From Begonia masoniana (Eukaryota > Streptophyta > Magnoliopsida > Cucurbitales > Begoniaceae), in assembly GCA_022432975.1 (NCBI GenBank), contig CM039510.1, forward strand, positions 11,420,301 through 11,484,300: a DNA stretch of 64,000 nucleotides, in the 5' to 3' direction. Below are positions 36,725-48,594 of this stretch, piece by piece. A model generated the notes under the pieces. It worked only from the letters and a program-made list of their open reading frames with translations. It searched no databases and had not been told where the DNA came from. The position numbers were made by a program, and so were the translations under genes. Each line of letters opens with the position of its first letter. Position 1 is the stretch's first letter.

Positions 36725-37190
36725 TTGAACCCGAATATTGAGTTTGGCTAAATCTACGAAAAGAAAAGTTCTCCAACCAACAGAAGAACAAGTTACAACT
36801 ACGAGGAGATGGGTTTTTCCAAGTCCTAGAATGCATTAACGACAATGCCTACAAGATCATTTTACCTAGTGAATATGATAATGTACACGCATCTTTTAAT
36901 ATTAGTGACTTGTCTTTATATGATACAAGAGATTCGAGGACGAATCTTTTTAATGAGGGAGGGAATGATGTGGATCACAGAGCGATCAAGCCCAAGCCCA
37001 AGAGCAAGGATCCATGTGAAGACATTGGTGACCACATGACTCGATCATGAACTAAGAAAATGCGTGAGACCTTGCATTGATTAATTTTAGAGATCCAAGA
37101 AAAAGAGCCTTCACAACTTCATTTAAAGTTACTAAATGTGTTGAACATTGAATATGATCAAGTGGAGGCAAGGGAGGACGAATGCTCATG
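36725..37190 (+). pseudogene. Integrase C-terminal tail of H, overlapping its 3' LTR
   Basis: Reads LRKEKFSNQQKNKLQLRG, then FQVLECINDNAYKIILP, ASFNISDLS and RTNLFNEGGND, the usual end of Ty3 integrase before the C-terminal tail. The frame crosses the LTR boundary at 36966 and continues with DHMTRS, then a TGA where the 5' LTR copy still has an Arg codon (MTRSRAKKM). A purine tract (GAGGGAGGGAA) sits at the LTR edge inside the coding frame. Confidence 0.75.
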
Positions 37191-37454
37191 AAGATAGGGG
37201 TACGTATTGCGTAAATGCAATCATTAAAAGATCACATACAATCATTTAAAAGTCACATGTGTCATGCACATGCAAGAGAATCACATAGGACATTATGTCA
37301 TTTATCCAAGCAAACGCAAATATAACAAATCACATTTGAATGGAGTTCAAGCGTGAGATGTAATTCGATCACACAAGAATCACACGGTTTCTTTTATTTT
37401 AAATCAAGTTTACCATTATCTTTAGGTTAGTAATAGTTAGAATTAGTATTATTT
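36966..37454 (+). repeat. 3' LTR of H, left part (interrupted by solo LTR I)
   Basis: TGATGTGGATCACAGAGCG start, matching 15322. The right part continues at 51848-52106. Joining the parts across I reproduces the 5' LTR order around ATTATTTCATT at 15805-15820, which confirms the insertion point. Confidence 0.8.
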
Positions 37455-38070
37455 TGTAACACCCCGTAAATTTTTTCCTTGTACTATTTTTAAAAATCAC
37501 GTGAAATTTAAACTTAAGGTAAATGCTAAAAACAATAAAATAAATATGGGTAGAGAATAAATTTTCCTCTCGGGTTCTATCACTTAATTTCTCTCAAAAT
37601 AAATAATCACTTAGTTCTTCTCGGATTTCATCAATTTAAGTAGTGGAGGAGGATACTCTCTATTGGGTTTGGACGATGGAAACGGAAGGAAATACCTCTC
37701 GGGTTTCATCAAATGAACAGTGGGTTGAACGTTTAAAACAGAGGGAAATATCTCTCGGGTTTCATCAAATGAACAGTGGGTTGGACGTTTAAAATAGAAG
37801 GAAATATCTCTCGTTTATCAAATTAAACAGTGGAAGAGGATATTTCTCTCTATCGGGTTTGGGCGAATAAAACGTTAAGAGGCGTGGACAACAAAAACTG
37901 AAGACAGAACACTTTGGACGTGGACGATAAAAACTGAAGACAGTGTGGACGACTAAAACTGTAGGGAGCGTGGACGACTGAGTTTCTCTGCCAGAATACT
38001 TAACTAAACTTTATCGTCCCAGCCCACGTGACTTCTTTGTCAATGGGCTACATCGTCCACAAACTTACTT

Positions 38071-38274
38071 TGTAACGCCCCCGAACCCGTCCCGGCTCGG
38101 TACGCTACTTTGCTAAGCTATCCCGACACTCTAAACTCCGTGTCCTGTAAAAATAATCACTTGTTAAGTTTGACTTGTAAAACTCTTTCCACCATACTTC
38201 AATCCTAACCATGAAACCCTCTAACTGTGTAATCCTAGGCCTATACGCATTATAGGAAATTCTCGGGTGTTACA
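38071..38274 (-). mobile_element. 204-bp internally deleted solo LTR of the F/J family
   Basis: Starts TGTAACGCCCCCGAACCC and ends TTCTCGGGTGTTACA, with the perfect TSD TACTT (38066-38070, 38275-38279). The left end matches antisense ends of F (62533) and J (813). The right end matches the antisense of the F start (59039). So both termini of a multi-kb LTR are kept while the middle is gone. Confidence 0.85.
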
Positions 38275-38411
38275 TACTTAACTTTTCGTCCACAGACATG
38301 TGACATTATCTTTCCAATCCACGTGACTTCTTTGTCCACGGGCTACATCGTCCACAAACTTTGGACGATGACTTTCTCTTATAAATGACTTAACTCTAAA
38401 CTATGCATTAC

Positions 38412-38453
38412 CCGATCGATCGGCTAGCTCTCTGGATTTTGTCCAGAGAGCTG
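38412..38453. repeat. GATCGATC palindrome and CTCTCTGG hairpin in LTR I
   Basis: CCGATCGATCGG next to AGCTCTCTGGA / TCCAGAGAGCT. The same two motifs occur in B, D and E LTRs, but here about 750 nt from the LTR end after removing the mini-LTR. Confidence 0.8.
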
Positions 38454-38768
38454 CCTTCACATTTTTTTTCCCTGTACCTAAACACCTTTCACTCAAAATT
38501 TCAGAAACATTAAACATTAAAAATCATCTTTCATTTCATCAATTCAATATTTACATTATCCAGATATCAAATACCCTAAAATGAGTTCTATGCAATTCAT
38601 ATATTTTCTCCATCAGGCCGACATAAACCCAAAAATTCCCAAAACACTTAACTAATGCTCCCACGGGTCAATTTGGCTCAGACTACACTGCACACTCCCA
38701 CGGGTACACCTATTCGACCAGCTTATACATCGGGTGGAGGAATCTCATCCTCACCTGCCTCGAAGTCA

Positions 38769-39317
38769 CCTACACCATAGAAAATAAACTATGACCTACA
38801 GAGCTCAGCAAGTCTCGTAAATGGGAATGCATGCTATGCGTGCAGGGTTTATAAAAACATGCATTACATTTTCATCATTTAGTTTCATAGCGGGAGGTGT
38901 CACCGGGGGTTGACTCACTAGATAGAGAGGGCACATCTCGCGGTTAGATAGCCCTTTCCATCTACAGGGGGAAAACATTCTTCTCCTCTTAGGGCAGCCA
39001 TGTCTGAACCCCACCCCGACGTGATCGGGTTACACGCATTTCATATCTTTTCATTAGGTGTTTCTTTTCATGAAAACATATGCGGAAATTCATTTTCTAT
39101 GCTTTTCAAAAACACGATGCATGGACATGGATTTATGCAATAGACGTAGAGAAAGCATAAACGATACATAGAACCTACTGAAAAATGCTCTAACATACCA
39201 TTATCCTAAACTACCTATCCTATCTCCCCGAAGCATCTAAATTCTCCAAAAACCTCGATCAACAAATATTCTTACGGTGTAGGCCAATCGGCCAACCAGT
39301 CACGAAGACTTACCTCG
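38769..39317 (-). promoter_or_regulatory. Intron-like paired-arm module in LTR I, hit by D at the donor
   Basis: In element sense: donor-like CGAGGTAAGT (39308-39317), first arm CCTACACCGTA (39273-39283), branch-like ACTTGCTGAGC (about 38805-38815), second arm TATGGTGTAGG (38769-38779). The only non-Watson-Crick pair is G with U. D inserted within three bases of the donor. Confidence 0.6.
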
Positions 39318-40320
39318 GGTGTAATACCCAGTTGTACGGACTCGAATATTTTATTACTATTATATTATGGGATGACATTTTTGTAAATATGTCAAATCAG
39401 GTCCGATTTACGAAAAAAAAGCGTCATTACGATCCTAACGAGTAATTGGAATTTTAAGGAAATTATGAGAATTTTCGGAGATTAAACGCTATATTCCGAG
39501 TAATTACCACTATCGTAAAGTAAATGACGCTTTAATAAAAATAGTAAACGATGTCCAAATTGTGAACGGACAGTTTTGTTAAATCCCAAATAACAAGTTG
39601 GACTTATGGGTGAAATGTGGAAATTTAGCGAAACCGAATAGCTAGACGATTAACGAACCGAAAGAAGAAATCTATATAAAAACTAAAGAAGGGCAAAATT
39701 GTCATTTAACATTTAAATTATTAATTTTCTATTTAAATCAAAATCTCCTTCATCGATTTCATTCTAAAAATCAAAACTTCCAGAGAAGCTCTCCCTCGCG
39801 ATTTCACCCTGCCCGCGCGACTATTCCTTCGATCCGACCTCCGATTTTCATCCCGTTCGTTCCGTTATCTTCACGTGTTCTACTCCTCTCGCAACTCTCG
39901 GTATGTCTCTGTAGTTATTAAGCGTTAAAAATCCGAGTTTCTTAGAGTTTTAAACATTTAAGTTCGTTTAGGGTTTCGATTAAAAACGAGATTTAAAGCT
40001 CGTAATTAATAGGTTAACCGAGCTTAAGTATATAAAGCACGTATTTGACGTTATTGGACGAAGTTAAATCAATTTGTGAAAATGTTAAAAATTGAGAAAT
40101 CTCGGGTTTTCGGAAAAGTTCGTAATTCGAGAATTTAGGTGCCGAGCGTAAATTGCTCGAATAAAAAGCTCGATAAATTGGATTAGAACTTTAAGAAGTT
40201 TCCTTAGTTAAGGTTTTGACAAATTGGACGTTTATTAACTTAAACTAGTTTTAACGTCAATCCTCGTATATTGTTTAGGTAAACAGTGCTCGTGGACGAG
40301 GCTTGGATTGCAGCGTGCAC

Positions 40321-40944
40321 GAGGTAAGTTCTCGTGATTCTTCTTTGGCCGATTGGCCTACACCGTACGTCAAATGTCGTCTCGAGGAGTTTTGGAGATG
40401 CCCTTAGTTAGTTTTGCTCGGTTTGGGTAGCTAGGTCTTAGGAGTTTATAGTTTATGCTTTTACAGTTTTGATGGTACCTGTTATTGCTTGTTTACTTTC
40501 TGATAGAGAACTGTTCACACATTCACTTGATTTTAAAGAAAAGCATGAAAATGAATTTCCGCACAGAGTTTTCAAAGATAACGTAAAGCATAGCATGTCG
40601 AAAGGCACAGAGGCCGAAAGGCACATAGGCCGAAAGGCACATAGGCCGAAAGGCACAGAGGCCGAAAGGCACATAGGCCGAAAGGCGCATAGGTCACGCG
40701 AGGTGGGGCTCAGGCACGGCTGTACGTGTTGTAAGCGTGCACCCCCCGCCTCTAGCTGGAAAGAGTAGTCCGCCCGCTGGATGAACTCTCTCTGGTTAGA
40801 GGGATAGGATCTCGGTGGCACCCACAGAGCATTGCATAGAAAGATAAAATAAAGCATGATTTAATGAATTCATAGCACAGCATGCATAGCATTTACGTAG
40901 AGCTTACTGGGATTTTATCTCATAGTGTATATGTATGGTGTATG
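40321..40944 (+). promoter_or_regulatory. Intron-like paired-arm module in 5' LTR of D
   Basis: Donor-like GAGGTAAGT (40321-40329), first arm CCTACACCGTAC (40357-40368), branch-like GCTTACTGGGAT (about 40902-40913), second arm GTATGGTGTATG (40933-40944). One G-U pair and one mismatch, the latter absent from the 3' LTR. Confidence 0.6.
40596..40690 (+). repeat. 16-bp minisatellite in 5' LTR of D
   Basis: CCGAAAGGCACAGAGG / CCGAAAGGCACATAGG units, about six copies. The 3' LTR array (49866-49962) has the same units in a different order. Confidence 0.9.
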
Positions 40945-41342
40945 AGACATAGACTTCGAGGTACCAGGTGAGGACGATATCCCTCCACCTGAGGCATAGT
41001 CCAGTTGACGGAGGATGGCTGTGGTGGTGTGCTGGCGCAGTCGAGGCTTCATCGACCCGTGGGGATAGTATGTATAGATTTTGGGAATGTTTTGGGATAA
41101 TTGATAGAATATGTATAGGGTATTTAGGTAATGATATTTGTTTCGAAATTCTGGAACTGTTTGGGTAAACTGTTTATAGAAATGTTTTGGTTTAAAGCTT
41201 TATTTAACGTTATAGAAATGTTTTGATTGGTTACGGATAGGCTCGGTTTTTAGAGCTATCCATGCAGTTGGATTTCGCAAAGTCCGCTGTAAGTTTGTTG
41301 AGTGTAGGATATATATGTTGGGTCGAGTTTATTGTGATTATT

Positions 41343-43350
41343 TGTAACGCCCCAGGTTATCTGAACCCGGTCCGTTACTCAAGACTAAAAAAAGTCTCAT
41401 TCGTATATTTTAAAACTTCACTTTTGACGTAAACTAAAATCTCAAAATAATTAAATCTTACAGCGGAAATCATTTTATTAGCAATGGAGTTAAAACAAAA
41501 CTATAAATCATTGTTTGGAGGGTAAAAAGGCAATCGACAAATAGGGAATAAAGTTTCAAACTATGGGATACTGGAGAAGTCGCCGAAGTCAAACGCTTCT
41601 GCCAGTCGCCGAAGTCAAACGCTTCTGCCGATGGATAAAGTCAACAGAAGGAGCAGTAACATGCTTCTACCGATGACGTGTGCAAACAAGGACTCCGCTC
41701 GGTAGACTGCATCTACCGATGACGTCGACACGACCCAATCTGCCGATGAAGTCAACACAACTTCATCTGCCGATGAGGTCAACACAAATAACGCGTTTCC
41801 ATCTTCCGATAGACAAACACGCGACATCTACCGATAACAACAATACGACTCCTTCCGATAGAATTAATATGTACACTCATCTGCCGATGGACTATATCTG
41901 CCAACAGAATGACAAAACACGCTACATCTGCCGATAGGCAGCATCTACCGGTAGATTCAAAGTAATCACCCTAAACAAGGAACATCACTGCTTACCGGAA
42001 GGACTCGTAAAATCGGCTGAAAACCTTCAGACAACCAAATTTTCATGAAAACACTAATCAAATCAGCAAAACACAGTTAAACCATCAATTCGTCATTTCC
42101 AGTAAAATCTTAAGAAAATCATTTTTAACCAAACTCAAACCATAGTCACTAAAATACTCAGAAATTGCTAATCTGAAACCAGTATTCTCAACCTAACACA
42201 TACAACCATTGATTAAACCGCCTCAACAGATTGCCCAACCAATGCATGGACATGCTCCCCCAACCAGCCTAGTCTTCAAACTGTTCTGTAAACACACCTT
42301 CGGTAACTTCTTCACCTACATCACAAAACTCATCTATTAACCTAATGCTAAGCAAGTAAAGCAATGGATGAAATAAATCGATGACACAATAATTTTCCCT
42401 AAACATGCAATTTCTACTTTCTCATCTCAGTTGCATTCAAATTTGTTCTCTGTTGATCCCTCTGTACGATGGGAAAGTGGATCGGTCATCCCCCAAAGCA
42501 TACATCCTCTGATCTCAATTAAGGGGCGGATTAATTCCCTTAACAGTTAACTGATCTGATCCCCCTGTAGGATTGGGAAGTGGATCATTTTTCCCAAAAC
42601 CTCAATCCTCTGTTCTCAGTTAAGGGGCGGATTAATCCCCCTTAACAGTTGTTCTGTTCATCCTGCTCACACATGCCATACCGTTTCATGAAAATACATT
42701 TTCGTAGTCTTTCAAAAACATGATGCATGACAACTGAAAATAAGCATACAAACATGCATAACACCTATTGTTTTGTGATGTAGGCCCGAAGGCACAAACA
42801 AACTTTACTTACCTGGATTCTTGGCGGGTGCTCGGCTAGGAGCTTCTTCGGGACCTTTCTCACCTAGAACATAAACAGAACATTAAGCCAGTCCTTTCTA
42901 CACCTCATTCTACAGCATTCAAAGAAACCTAAGGGATAGTTGGGAGTTCTAATCGCTCGGCATTCATGGTTCTATGCTAAACTCGAAACCACTCACATTC
43001 AGAATAAAATACGAAATACACAACTACAATCCTCCACGCTATTGTCTTCAGATACTAAATCAGTAGAAATCGAGGTAGAAACTCACCTAGATCCGCGAAT
43101 GGGATCGGAGAGAAATCGCTGGGAGAGCTCTGGTGACTTGAGCTAAAATCCGAGAGTGAGAGTGAGAGTGAATAGTGGCGGCTACTTCCATAAATTCTTC
43201 ATTAAATAGGTTATCCACTAATAAATTCTAATTACCATATTACCCTTACTTACTCACTCATTAACCTAATAATCTTTCACTCAAACTCAACCACGAAATG
43301 CACTTAATTGATTGATCAGTCATTTGATTTAAATAAAGTCGGGTGCTACA
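41343..43350 (-). mobile_element. Solo LTR of an A-related family, nested in the 5' LTR of D
   Basis: 2008 bp, on the plus strand TGTAACGCCCCAGG to GGGTGCTACA. TSD TTATT (41338-41342, 43351-43355); the empty site is visible in the 3' LTR of D near 50604-50618. The reverse complement follows the A LTR: the TGTAGCACCC start, a GAACCCGGT region near the end, and CATCTGCCGATG units (41690-41960) like those in A. Confidence 0.95.
42315..42816 (-). promoter_or_regulatory. Intron-like paired-arm module in the nested solo LTR
   Basis: In element sense: donor-like CCAGGTAAGT (42807-42816), first arm CCTACATCACAAAA (42771-42784), branch-like ACTTGCTTAGC (about 42348-42358), second arm TTTTGTGATGTAGG (42315-42328). 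A perfect 14-nt complement, 443 nt apart. Confidence 0.7.
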
Positions 43351-43500
43351 TTATTAACGAGAAATTGGTACGAAAGTAGGTGATTCCAGAGAGTTGGGGG
43401 AGAGTTGGGATGAAGTGTGTTGCTCTCTGGAATTTGAGATTCCAGAGAGCATAAGTGTAGAAAGAAAAGAAAGAAGCAAAGCAGGCGGGGGTGGAGACGT

Positions 43501-43651
43501 GCAGCGATCGAGCGCTGCCAATGCAGCGCTCGGGCGCCGCGAACGCTGCGGCGCGCAGCGCCCAGTCGCTGCGCATTGCAGCGATCGGGCGCCGCGATCG
43601 CTGGGGCGCGCAGCGCCCAGTCGCTGCAATGGGCAGCGATCGGGCGCTGTC
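43501..43651. repeat. GC-rich palindrome cluster in 5' LTR of D
   Basis: GCAGCGATCGAGCGCTGC, GGCGCCGCGAACGCTGCG, GGGCGCCGCGATCGCTG and related GC palindromes, preceded by a CTCTCTGGAATTT / ATTCCAGAGAG hairpin (about 43422-43450). Ends 252 nt before the LTR end. The identical cluster is at 50757-50907 in the 3' LTR. Confidence 0.9.
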
Positions 43652-43907
43652 TCCTTCATCGGGCAGAATTCCCATTTTGCCCTCCCAAGTTGTATGTTTA
43701 TAAATAGTTTTAATTGTTTATTAAATGTTATATTAAATAGTTTATATTTGTTTTAAATGATTTTAAAGTTAGATTTCAATTCCGACTTCGATTCTGGTTT
43801 CGATTTCGTTTAGATTCTGTCTAGAGTTTAATTAAAGTTATTAGGATAAAAAAAAAAAAAAATATAGTACGGGAAATACGGGTACAATTTTAGGGACGTT
43901 ACAATTA

Positions 43908-43920
43908 TGGTATCAGAGCC
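43908..43920 (+). other. Primer-binding site of D (initiator-Met tRNA)
   Basis: TGGTATCAGAGCC, a full match to the canonical site, five bases from the LTR end. The following CCCGGGTTTTAAAA is shared with B and E. Confidence 0.95.
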
Positions 43921-44068
43921 CCCGGGTTTTAAAATCGGTTCTGTAGACTGCTCGACTGCACAGCCACTACGCGGACATTCTTCATCAACTGTAAGTATGT
44001 TTATAGTCTTATTTGATTTCTAGTTTCTTAGAATATTTGTTTTAACTTTTATATAGGAGTTTATAAGT

Positions 44069-47000
44069 ATGGTGCGTCCACGAAACGATCGAGACGACAG
44101 AGATGATACGATTGACACGCTCAAGGATTTTATTGCCCAGCAGTCTCACCATATGGAGAGACAGGCTCAGCAGATGGAGAGACAGTCTCAACAGCTGGGT
44201 ACCTTGATAGACCGAGAGGGCGTTAGAGCTCGGGAGGCAGCTATTCCGGGTAGCCGTGGGATGGAGAGATTTCAGAAGCTCCAGCCCCCTATATTTAACG
44301 GACAGTCTACGGATCCCTCTTCAGCTGAGGAGTGGATTCGCACTATGGAGGATATGCTGAGATACGCTAGCATTGAGGGCGGAGAGAAGGTTGCATTGGT
44401 GACCTACCACTTGGCACTGGACGCCAGATTTTGGTGGGATTCCATCCAGACGCATACTGATGTGACTATTATGAGCTGGGAGCGGTTCAGAGAGTTGTTC
44501 TACGACAAGTATTTCAGCCATACGGTACGGGAGGCGAAGATGGCTGAGTTTATGCAGTTACGGCAAGTCAGTTCTATTGCCGAGTACGTGAGGAAGTTTG
44601 AGGCACTTTCTCGATTTGCGCCACGACAGGTCAGCGTGAACGAGGATAAGGTACGGAGATTCTTGCAGGGACTTAGCCAGGAGTTCCGGATGCGCCTTAC
44701 TATATCAGGGGTACGTAATGTATCCTATGACGAGATTGTGGCTAGAGCGCTTGACATCGAGGCTGTTGAGCAGGGTTTTACTAGACCGAGGGAGCCATCT
44801 AAGGGCTTCTTCCGTGAGATCAGACCTCAGTCATTGAACCGAGGTTGGCAACCGAGAGCGCAGCCTCAGCAGCAGCCACAGAGAGGTGTGAAGAGACCTC
44901 TTGAGGGAGGTAACGACAGGGGAAAGGGAAAGCAAGTGCAGGGTGCTTCTCAGGCACCTATTTGTCCTAAATGCCAGAGAGAGCATGCTGGCCCGTGTAG
45001 ATTGGGTATGAACGTATGCTATCGATGTGGTGATGCAGGCCATTTTGTGAAAGATTGCCCAAGGCCCGGCCGAGATCAGTTGGGCGGAGATCAGAGGAGA
45101 GTTGTGCCCATGATCTTCGCTTTTATCGAGCCTGGAGATGTTGATAACGAGGATCAGCCTGCCGTGATAGCAGGTACTATATTGGTTACTGGTGTTCCGG
45201 TATTTTCTTTATTAGACACGGGGGCTACGCATTCTTTTATTTCCACCGCTTGTGTATCGAGATTGAGGCTTGCGCCTGAGTTAGCAGAATGCGAGTATAG
45301 TGTGATGCTACCTTCAGGAGAGCGTATGCAGTCCGGTCGCGTACTCCAGGGCAGCATTATCTCGATTGGGGACCGTACTCTCTATGCTCACCTTATTTTT
45401 ATGGGCATTGAGCACTATGATCTCATCTTAGGGATGGACTGGCTATCACAGCACTTCGCCACCATCGACTGTCGATCCGGGATTGTCACTTTTCGACCTC
45501 CGGGTAAAGCTGAATTTTCTTATCAGGCGATGAGCAGATTGAGTAACTCGCCTATTTCTTATTCCATGATGGTCAACGAGCAGTTCAAAGGTGCGTGCTC
45601 TATTTATTTGGCCTCTGTCTTTGATTGTCAGTTTCTCAGCGGATTGAAGCCGAGCGACATTCCTGTTGTCAGAGAGTTCTCTGGGATCTTTCTTGATGAT
45701 CTTCCCGGGTTACCCCCAGACCGGGAGATCGAGTTCACTATTGATGTCTATCCTAACTCTGCGCCGAGGTTCAAGAACCCGTATCGGTTAGCACCAGCTG
45801 AGTTGAGAGAGCTGAGGACTCAGCTTGATGAGCTGTTAGGGAAGGGGTTTATTCGACCCAGTGTTTCACCCTGGGGTGCTCCTGTTCTATTTGTCAAGAA
45901 GAAAGATGGGACCCTCAGGATGTGCATTGATTACAGGGAGCTGAATAAGCTCACGGTGAAGAACAAGTATCCACTGCCCCGAATTGACGACTTATTTGAT
46001 CAGCTACAGGGTGCCCGAGTATTTTCCAGGATTGACCTGCGCTCGGGTTATTATCAGCTGAAGGTCCGGGGAGATGATATTCAGAAGACGGCTTTCCGAA
46101 CGAGGTATGGGCATTATGAGTTCCTTGTCATGTCTTTTGGACTTACTAATGCCCCTGCAGCGTTCATGGATCTGATGAACCGTGCCTTCAAGGAGTATCT
46201 GGACAAGTTCGTGGTGGTTTTCATCGACGATATCCTGATCTACTCTAAGACCAGAGAAGAGCACGAGGAGCATCTGAGGATCGTTTTACAGATTCTGAGT
46301 CAACGCCAGCTCTATCCAAAGTTTTTGAAGTGCGAGTTCTGGCTTGACAGAGTGAGCTTCCTTGGCCATATTATATCACAGGACGGAGTTTCTGTGGATC
46401 CGAGCAAGATTCAGGTGGTCAGAGATTGGCCACAGCCGAAGAACGTACGTGAGGTGCGTGGATTTCTCGGATTGGCCGGTTATTATCGGAAGTTTATAGA
46501 GGGATTCTCGAAGATCGCACTTCCTCTTACACGATTGACTAGGAAGAACGAGAGGTTTGTATGGTCGTCTGCTTGTGATGATGGTTTTATGGAGTTAAAG
46601 CAGAGATTGACCACCGCTCCAGTACTGGCGTTACCTGTTGAAGGTGTCAGATACAGCGTTTATTGTGATGCGTCGGGAGTAGGACTCGGTTGTGTATTGA
46701 TGCAGGAGGGGAGAGTTATTTCTTATGCTTCTCGGCAGTTGAAGCCGTACGAGCAAAATTACCCTACGCACGACCTTGAGTTAGCAGCTGTGGTCTTCGC
46801 ACTGAAGATATGGAGACATTATTTATATGGGCAGCAGTGCGAGATATTTTCTGACCATAAGAGCCTGAAGTACCTATTTACGCAGAAGGAGCTGAACATG
46901 CGACAGAGACGATGGCTTGAGTTCGTCAAAGACTATGATTTTGACATCAAGTACCATCCAGGGAAGGCGAACAAGGTTGCTGATGCCTTGAGTAGAGTGC

Positions 47001-48532
47001 CTTCTGCGAGTCAGCCTTCACTTGCAGCGATGTCGGTTACGCTGCGGTCTGAGATTGAGAGGTTTGACGTGGAGATAGTGGCAGAGTTGTCCAGTATGCT
47101 CACCAACATTTCTCTCAGGCCGACTATTCTGGATCGTATACGTGAGGCTCAGCAGAGTGATTCGGAGTGTATGGAGCTTCGATCCAGCATGACATTGGGA
47201 GATTCGTCGGATTTCCATTTATCAGAGGACGGTATTCTGAAGTTCAGGCATAGGTGGTACGTGCCAAGCGACGAGGATCTGAATAAGGACATATTGGCCG
47301 AGGCACATTCTTCGGCATATTCTGTGTACCCGGGAAGTACTAAGATGTACTGGGATTTGAAACAACACTTTTGGTGGCCGAACATGAAGGGGGAGGTTGC
47401 CAAGTACGTTGAGACCTGCCTAGTATGTCAGCAGGTGAAAGCCGAGCATCAGAGACCGGCCAGAGCGTTATTGCCACTGCCGATTCCGGAGTGGAAGTGG
47501 GAGCAGATCTCCATGGACTTTATTGTGGGACTCCCGAGGACTACGAGAGGCCATGACGGCATTTGGGTTATAGTGGACCGGTTGACAAAGTCGGCCCACT
47601 TCTTATCTGTGAGGATGGCATCGTCTATGGATCAGCTCGCCGAGCTTTATGTGCAGGAGATTGTCAGACTGCACGGAGTGCCAGTTTCTATTGTCTCAGA
47701 CAGAGATCCGAGATTCACATCGAAGTTCTGGAAGAGTTTACACAGAGCTATGGGGACTCAGCTTAATTTCAGCACAGCGTTTCATCCTCAGACTGATGGA
47801 CAGACAGAGAGGACGAATCAGATTCTTGAGGATATGCTTAGAGCATGTGTGCTGGAGTTTCAGGGATCGTGGAGCAGATATTTGCCACTGATCGAGTTCT
47901 CTTATAATAACAGCTTCCAGGCTACCATTGGCATGGCTCCATATGAGGCGCTGTATGGTCGGAAGTGTAGATCTCCGTTGTATTGGGACGAGGTTGGCGA
48001 GGCCAGCATCGTTGATCCTGAGATTCTACAGCAGACGGTAGAGAAGATTGCCGTTATCCGACAGCGTATTCAGGTAGCTCAGAGCCGGCAGAAGAGTTAT
48101 GCTGACACGAGACGGCGAGAGCTAGAGTTCGAGGAAGGCGACGAAGTTTATTTGAAGGTTTCTCCATTCAAAGGCGTCGCGAGATTTGGAAGGAGGGGTA
48201 AGCTGAACCCTCGGTACGTGGGGCCCTTTCCTATTCTGAAGAGGATCGGGAAGTTGGCGTATAGGCTGCAGCTTCCGGCTTCTATGGAGGGTATCCACGA
48301 TGTATTCCACGTATCTATGCTTCGGAGATGTTTGCGTGATCCATCTCATGCCGTGGAGACTACAGAGATCGAGGTACAGCCTACCTTGACTTACGAGGTG
48401 AAGCCGGGTACGTATTTTGGAGTACTCTACCAAAGTCTTGCGCAACAAAGAGATTCCGCTAGTCAAAGTCCTATGGCGGAACCACGAGGTAGAGGAGGCT
48501 ACGTGGGAGCGACAACAGGATATGATGACTAG
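44069..48532 (+). CDS. gag-pol polyprotein of D, one open frame, chromodomain frameshifted
   Basis: 1487 codons, starting [13 protein letters not shown] about 165 nt after the LTR. In order: Gag domain (about residues 85-200, with FWWDS and [13 protein letters not shown]), a CPKC-x-C cluster and one CCHC knuckle ([14 protein letters not shown], 317-330), protease ([10 protein letters not shown], Asp 383), RT ([10 protein letters not shown], and FIDD at 718-721), RNase H (YCDAS, Asp 867), integrase zinc region and D,D,E core (Asp 1150; [16 protein letters not shown]), then [10 protein letters not shown]. Compared with B and A, one extra G in the run 48406-48408 shifts the last 42 codons out of the chromodomain frame. 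Catalytic residues I can check are present. Known role of the family: particle assembly, reverse transcription and integration. The chromodomain normally guides insertion into marked chromatin, so targeting may be lost. Confidence 0.97.
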   Translation: MVRPRNDRDDRDDTIDTLKDFIAQQSHHMERQAQQMERQSQQLGTLIDREGVRAREAAIPGSRGMERFQKLQPPIFNGQSTDPSSAEEWIRTMEDMLRYASIEGGEKVALVTYHLALDARFWWDSIQTHTDVTIMSWERFRELFYDKYFSHTVREAKMAEFMQLRQVSSIAEYVRKFEALSRFAPRQVSVNEDKVRRFLQGLSQEFRMRLTISGVRNVSYDEIVARALDIEAVEQGFTRPREPSKGFFREIRPQSLNRGWQPRAQPQQQPQRGVKRPLEGGNDRGKGKQVQGASQAPICPKCQREHAGPCRLGMNVCYRCGDAGHFVKDCPRPGRDQLGGDQRRVVPMIFAFIEPGDVDNEDQPAVIAGTILVTGVPVFSLLDTGATHSFISTACVSRLRLAPELAECEYSVMLPSGERMQSGRVLQGSIISIGDRTLYAHLIFMGIEHYDLILGMDWLSQHFATIDCRSGIVTFRPPGKAEFSYQAMSRLSNSPISYSMMVNEQFKGACSIYLASVFDCQFLSGLKPSDIPVVREFSGIFLDDLPGLPPDREIEFTIDVYPNSAPRFKNPYRLAPAELRELRTQLDELLGKGFIRPSVSPWGAPVLFVKKKDGTLRMCIDYRELNKLTVKNKYPLPRIDDLFDQLQGARVFSRIDLRSGYYQLKVRGDDIQKTAFRTRYGHYEFLVMSFGLTNAPAAFMDLMNRAFKEYLDKFVVVFIDDILIYSKTREEHEEHLRIVLQILSQRQLYPKFLKCEFWLDRVSFLGHIISQDGVSVDPSKIQVVRDWPQPKNVREVRGFLGLAGYYRKFIEGFSKIALPLTRLTRKNERFVWSSACDDGFMELKQRLTTAPVLALPVEGVRYSVYCDASGVGLGCVLMQEGRVISYASRQLKPYEQNYPTHDLELAAVVFALKIWRHYLYGQQCEIFSDHKSLKYLFTQKELNMRQRRWLEFVKDYDFDIKYHPGKANKVADALSRVPSASQPSLAAMSVTLRSEIERFDVEIVAELSSMLTNISLRPTILDRIREAQQSDSECMELRSSMTLGDSSDFHLSEDGILKFRHRWYVPSDEDLNKDILAEAHSSAYSVYPGSTKMYWDLKQHFWWPNMKGEVAKYVETCLVCQQVKAEHQRPARALLPLPIPEWKWEQISMDFIVGLPRTTRGHDGIWVIVDRLTKSAHFLSVRMASSMDQLAELYVQEIVRLHGVPVSIVSDRDPRFTSKFWKSLHRAMGTQLNFSTAFHPQTDGQTERTNQILEDMLRACVLEFQGSWSRYLPLIEFSYNNSFQATIGMAPYEALYGRKCRSPLYWDEVGEASIVDPEILQQTVEKIAVIRQRIQVAQSRQKSYADTRRRELEFEEGDEVYLKVSPFKGVARFGRRGKLNPRYVGPFPILKRIGKLAYRLQLPASMEGIHDVFHVSMLRRCLRDPSHAVETTEIEVQPTLTYEVKPGTYFGVLYQSLAQQRDSASQSPMAEPRGRGGYVGATTGYDD

Positions 48533-48578
48533 ATATCCTGGTTTATTTGCATGATTTAATTTTGTGGACAAAATTCTG

Positions 48579-48594
48579 AATAAGGAGGGTGGAA
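48579..48594 (+). other. Polypurine tract of D
   Basis: AATAAGGAGGGTGGAA immediately before the 3' LTR. Confidence 0.9.

Larger units (their letters stand above)
39320..43903 (+). repeat. 5' LTR of D, interrupted by a solo LTR
   Basis: About 2571 bp after removing 41343-43355. It aligns with the 3' LTR throughout, with scattered substitutions and short indels. Contains a 16-bp minisatellite (40596-40690), the module and the GC cluster. Confidence 0.95.

Noticed and set aside
43346..43756. Overlapping frames of 101-120 codons on both strands
   Set aside because: By-products of the GC palindrome cluster, repeated at 50500-50961 in the other LTR of D.
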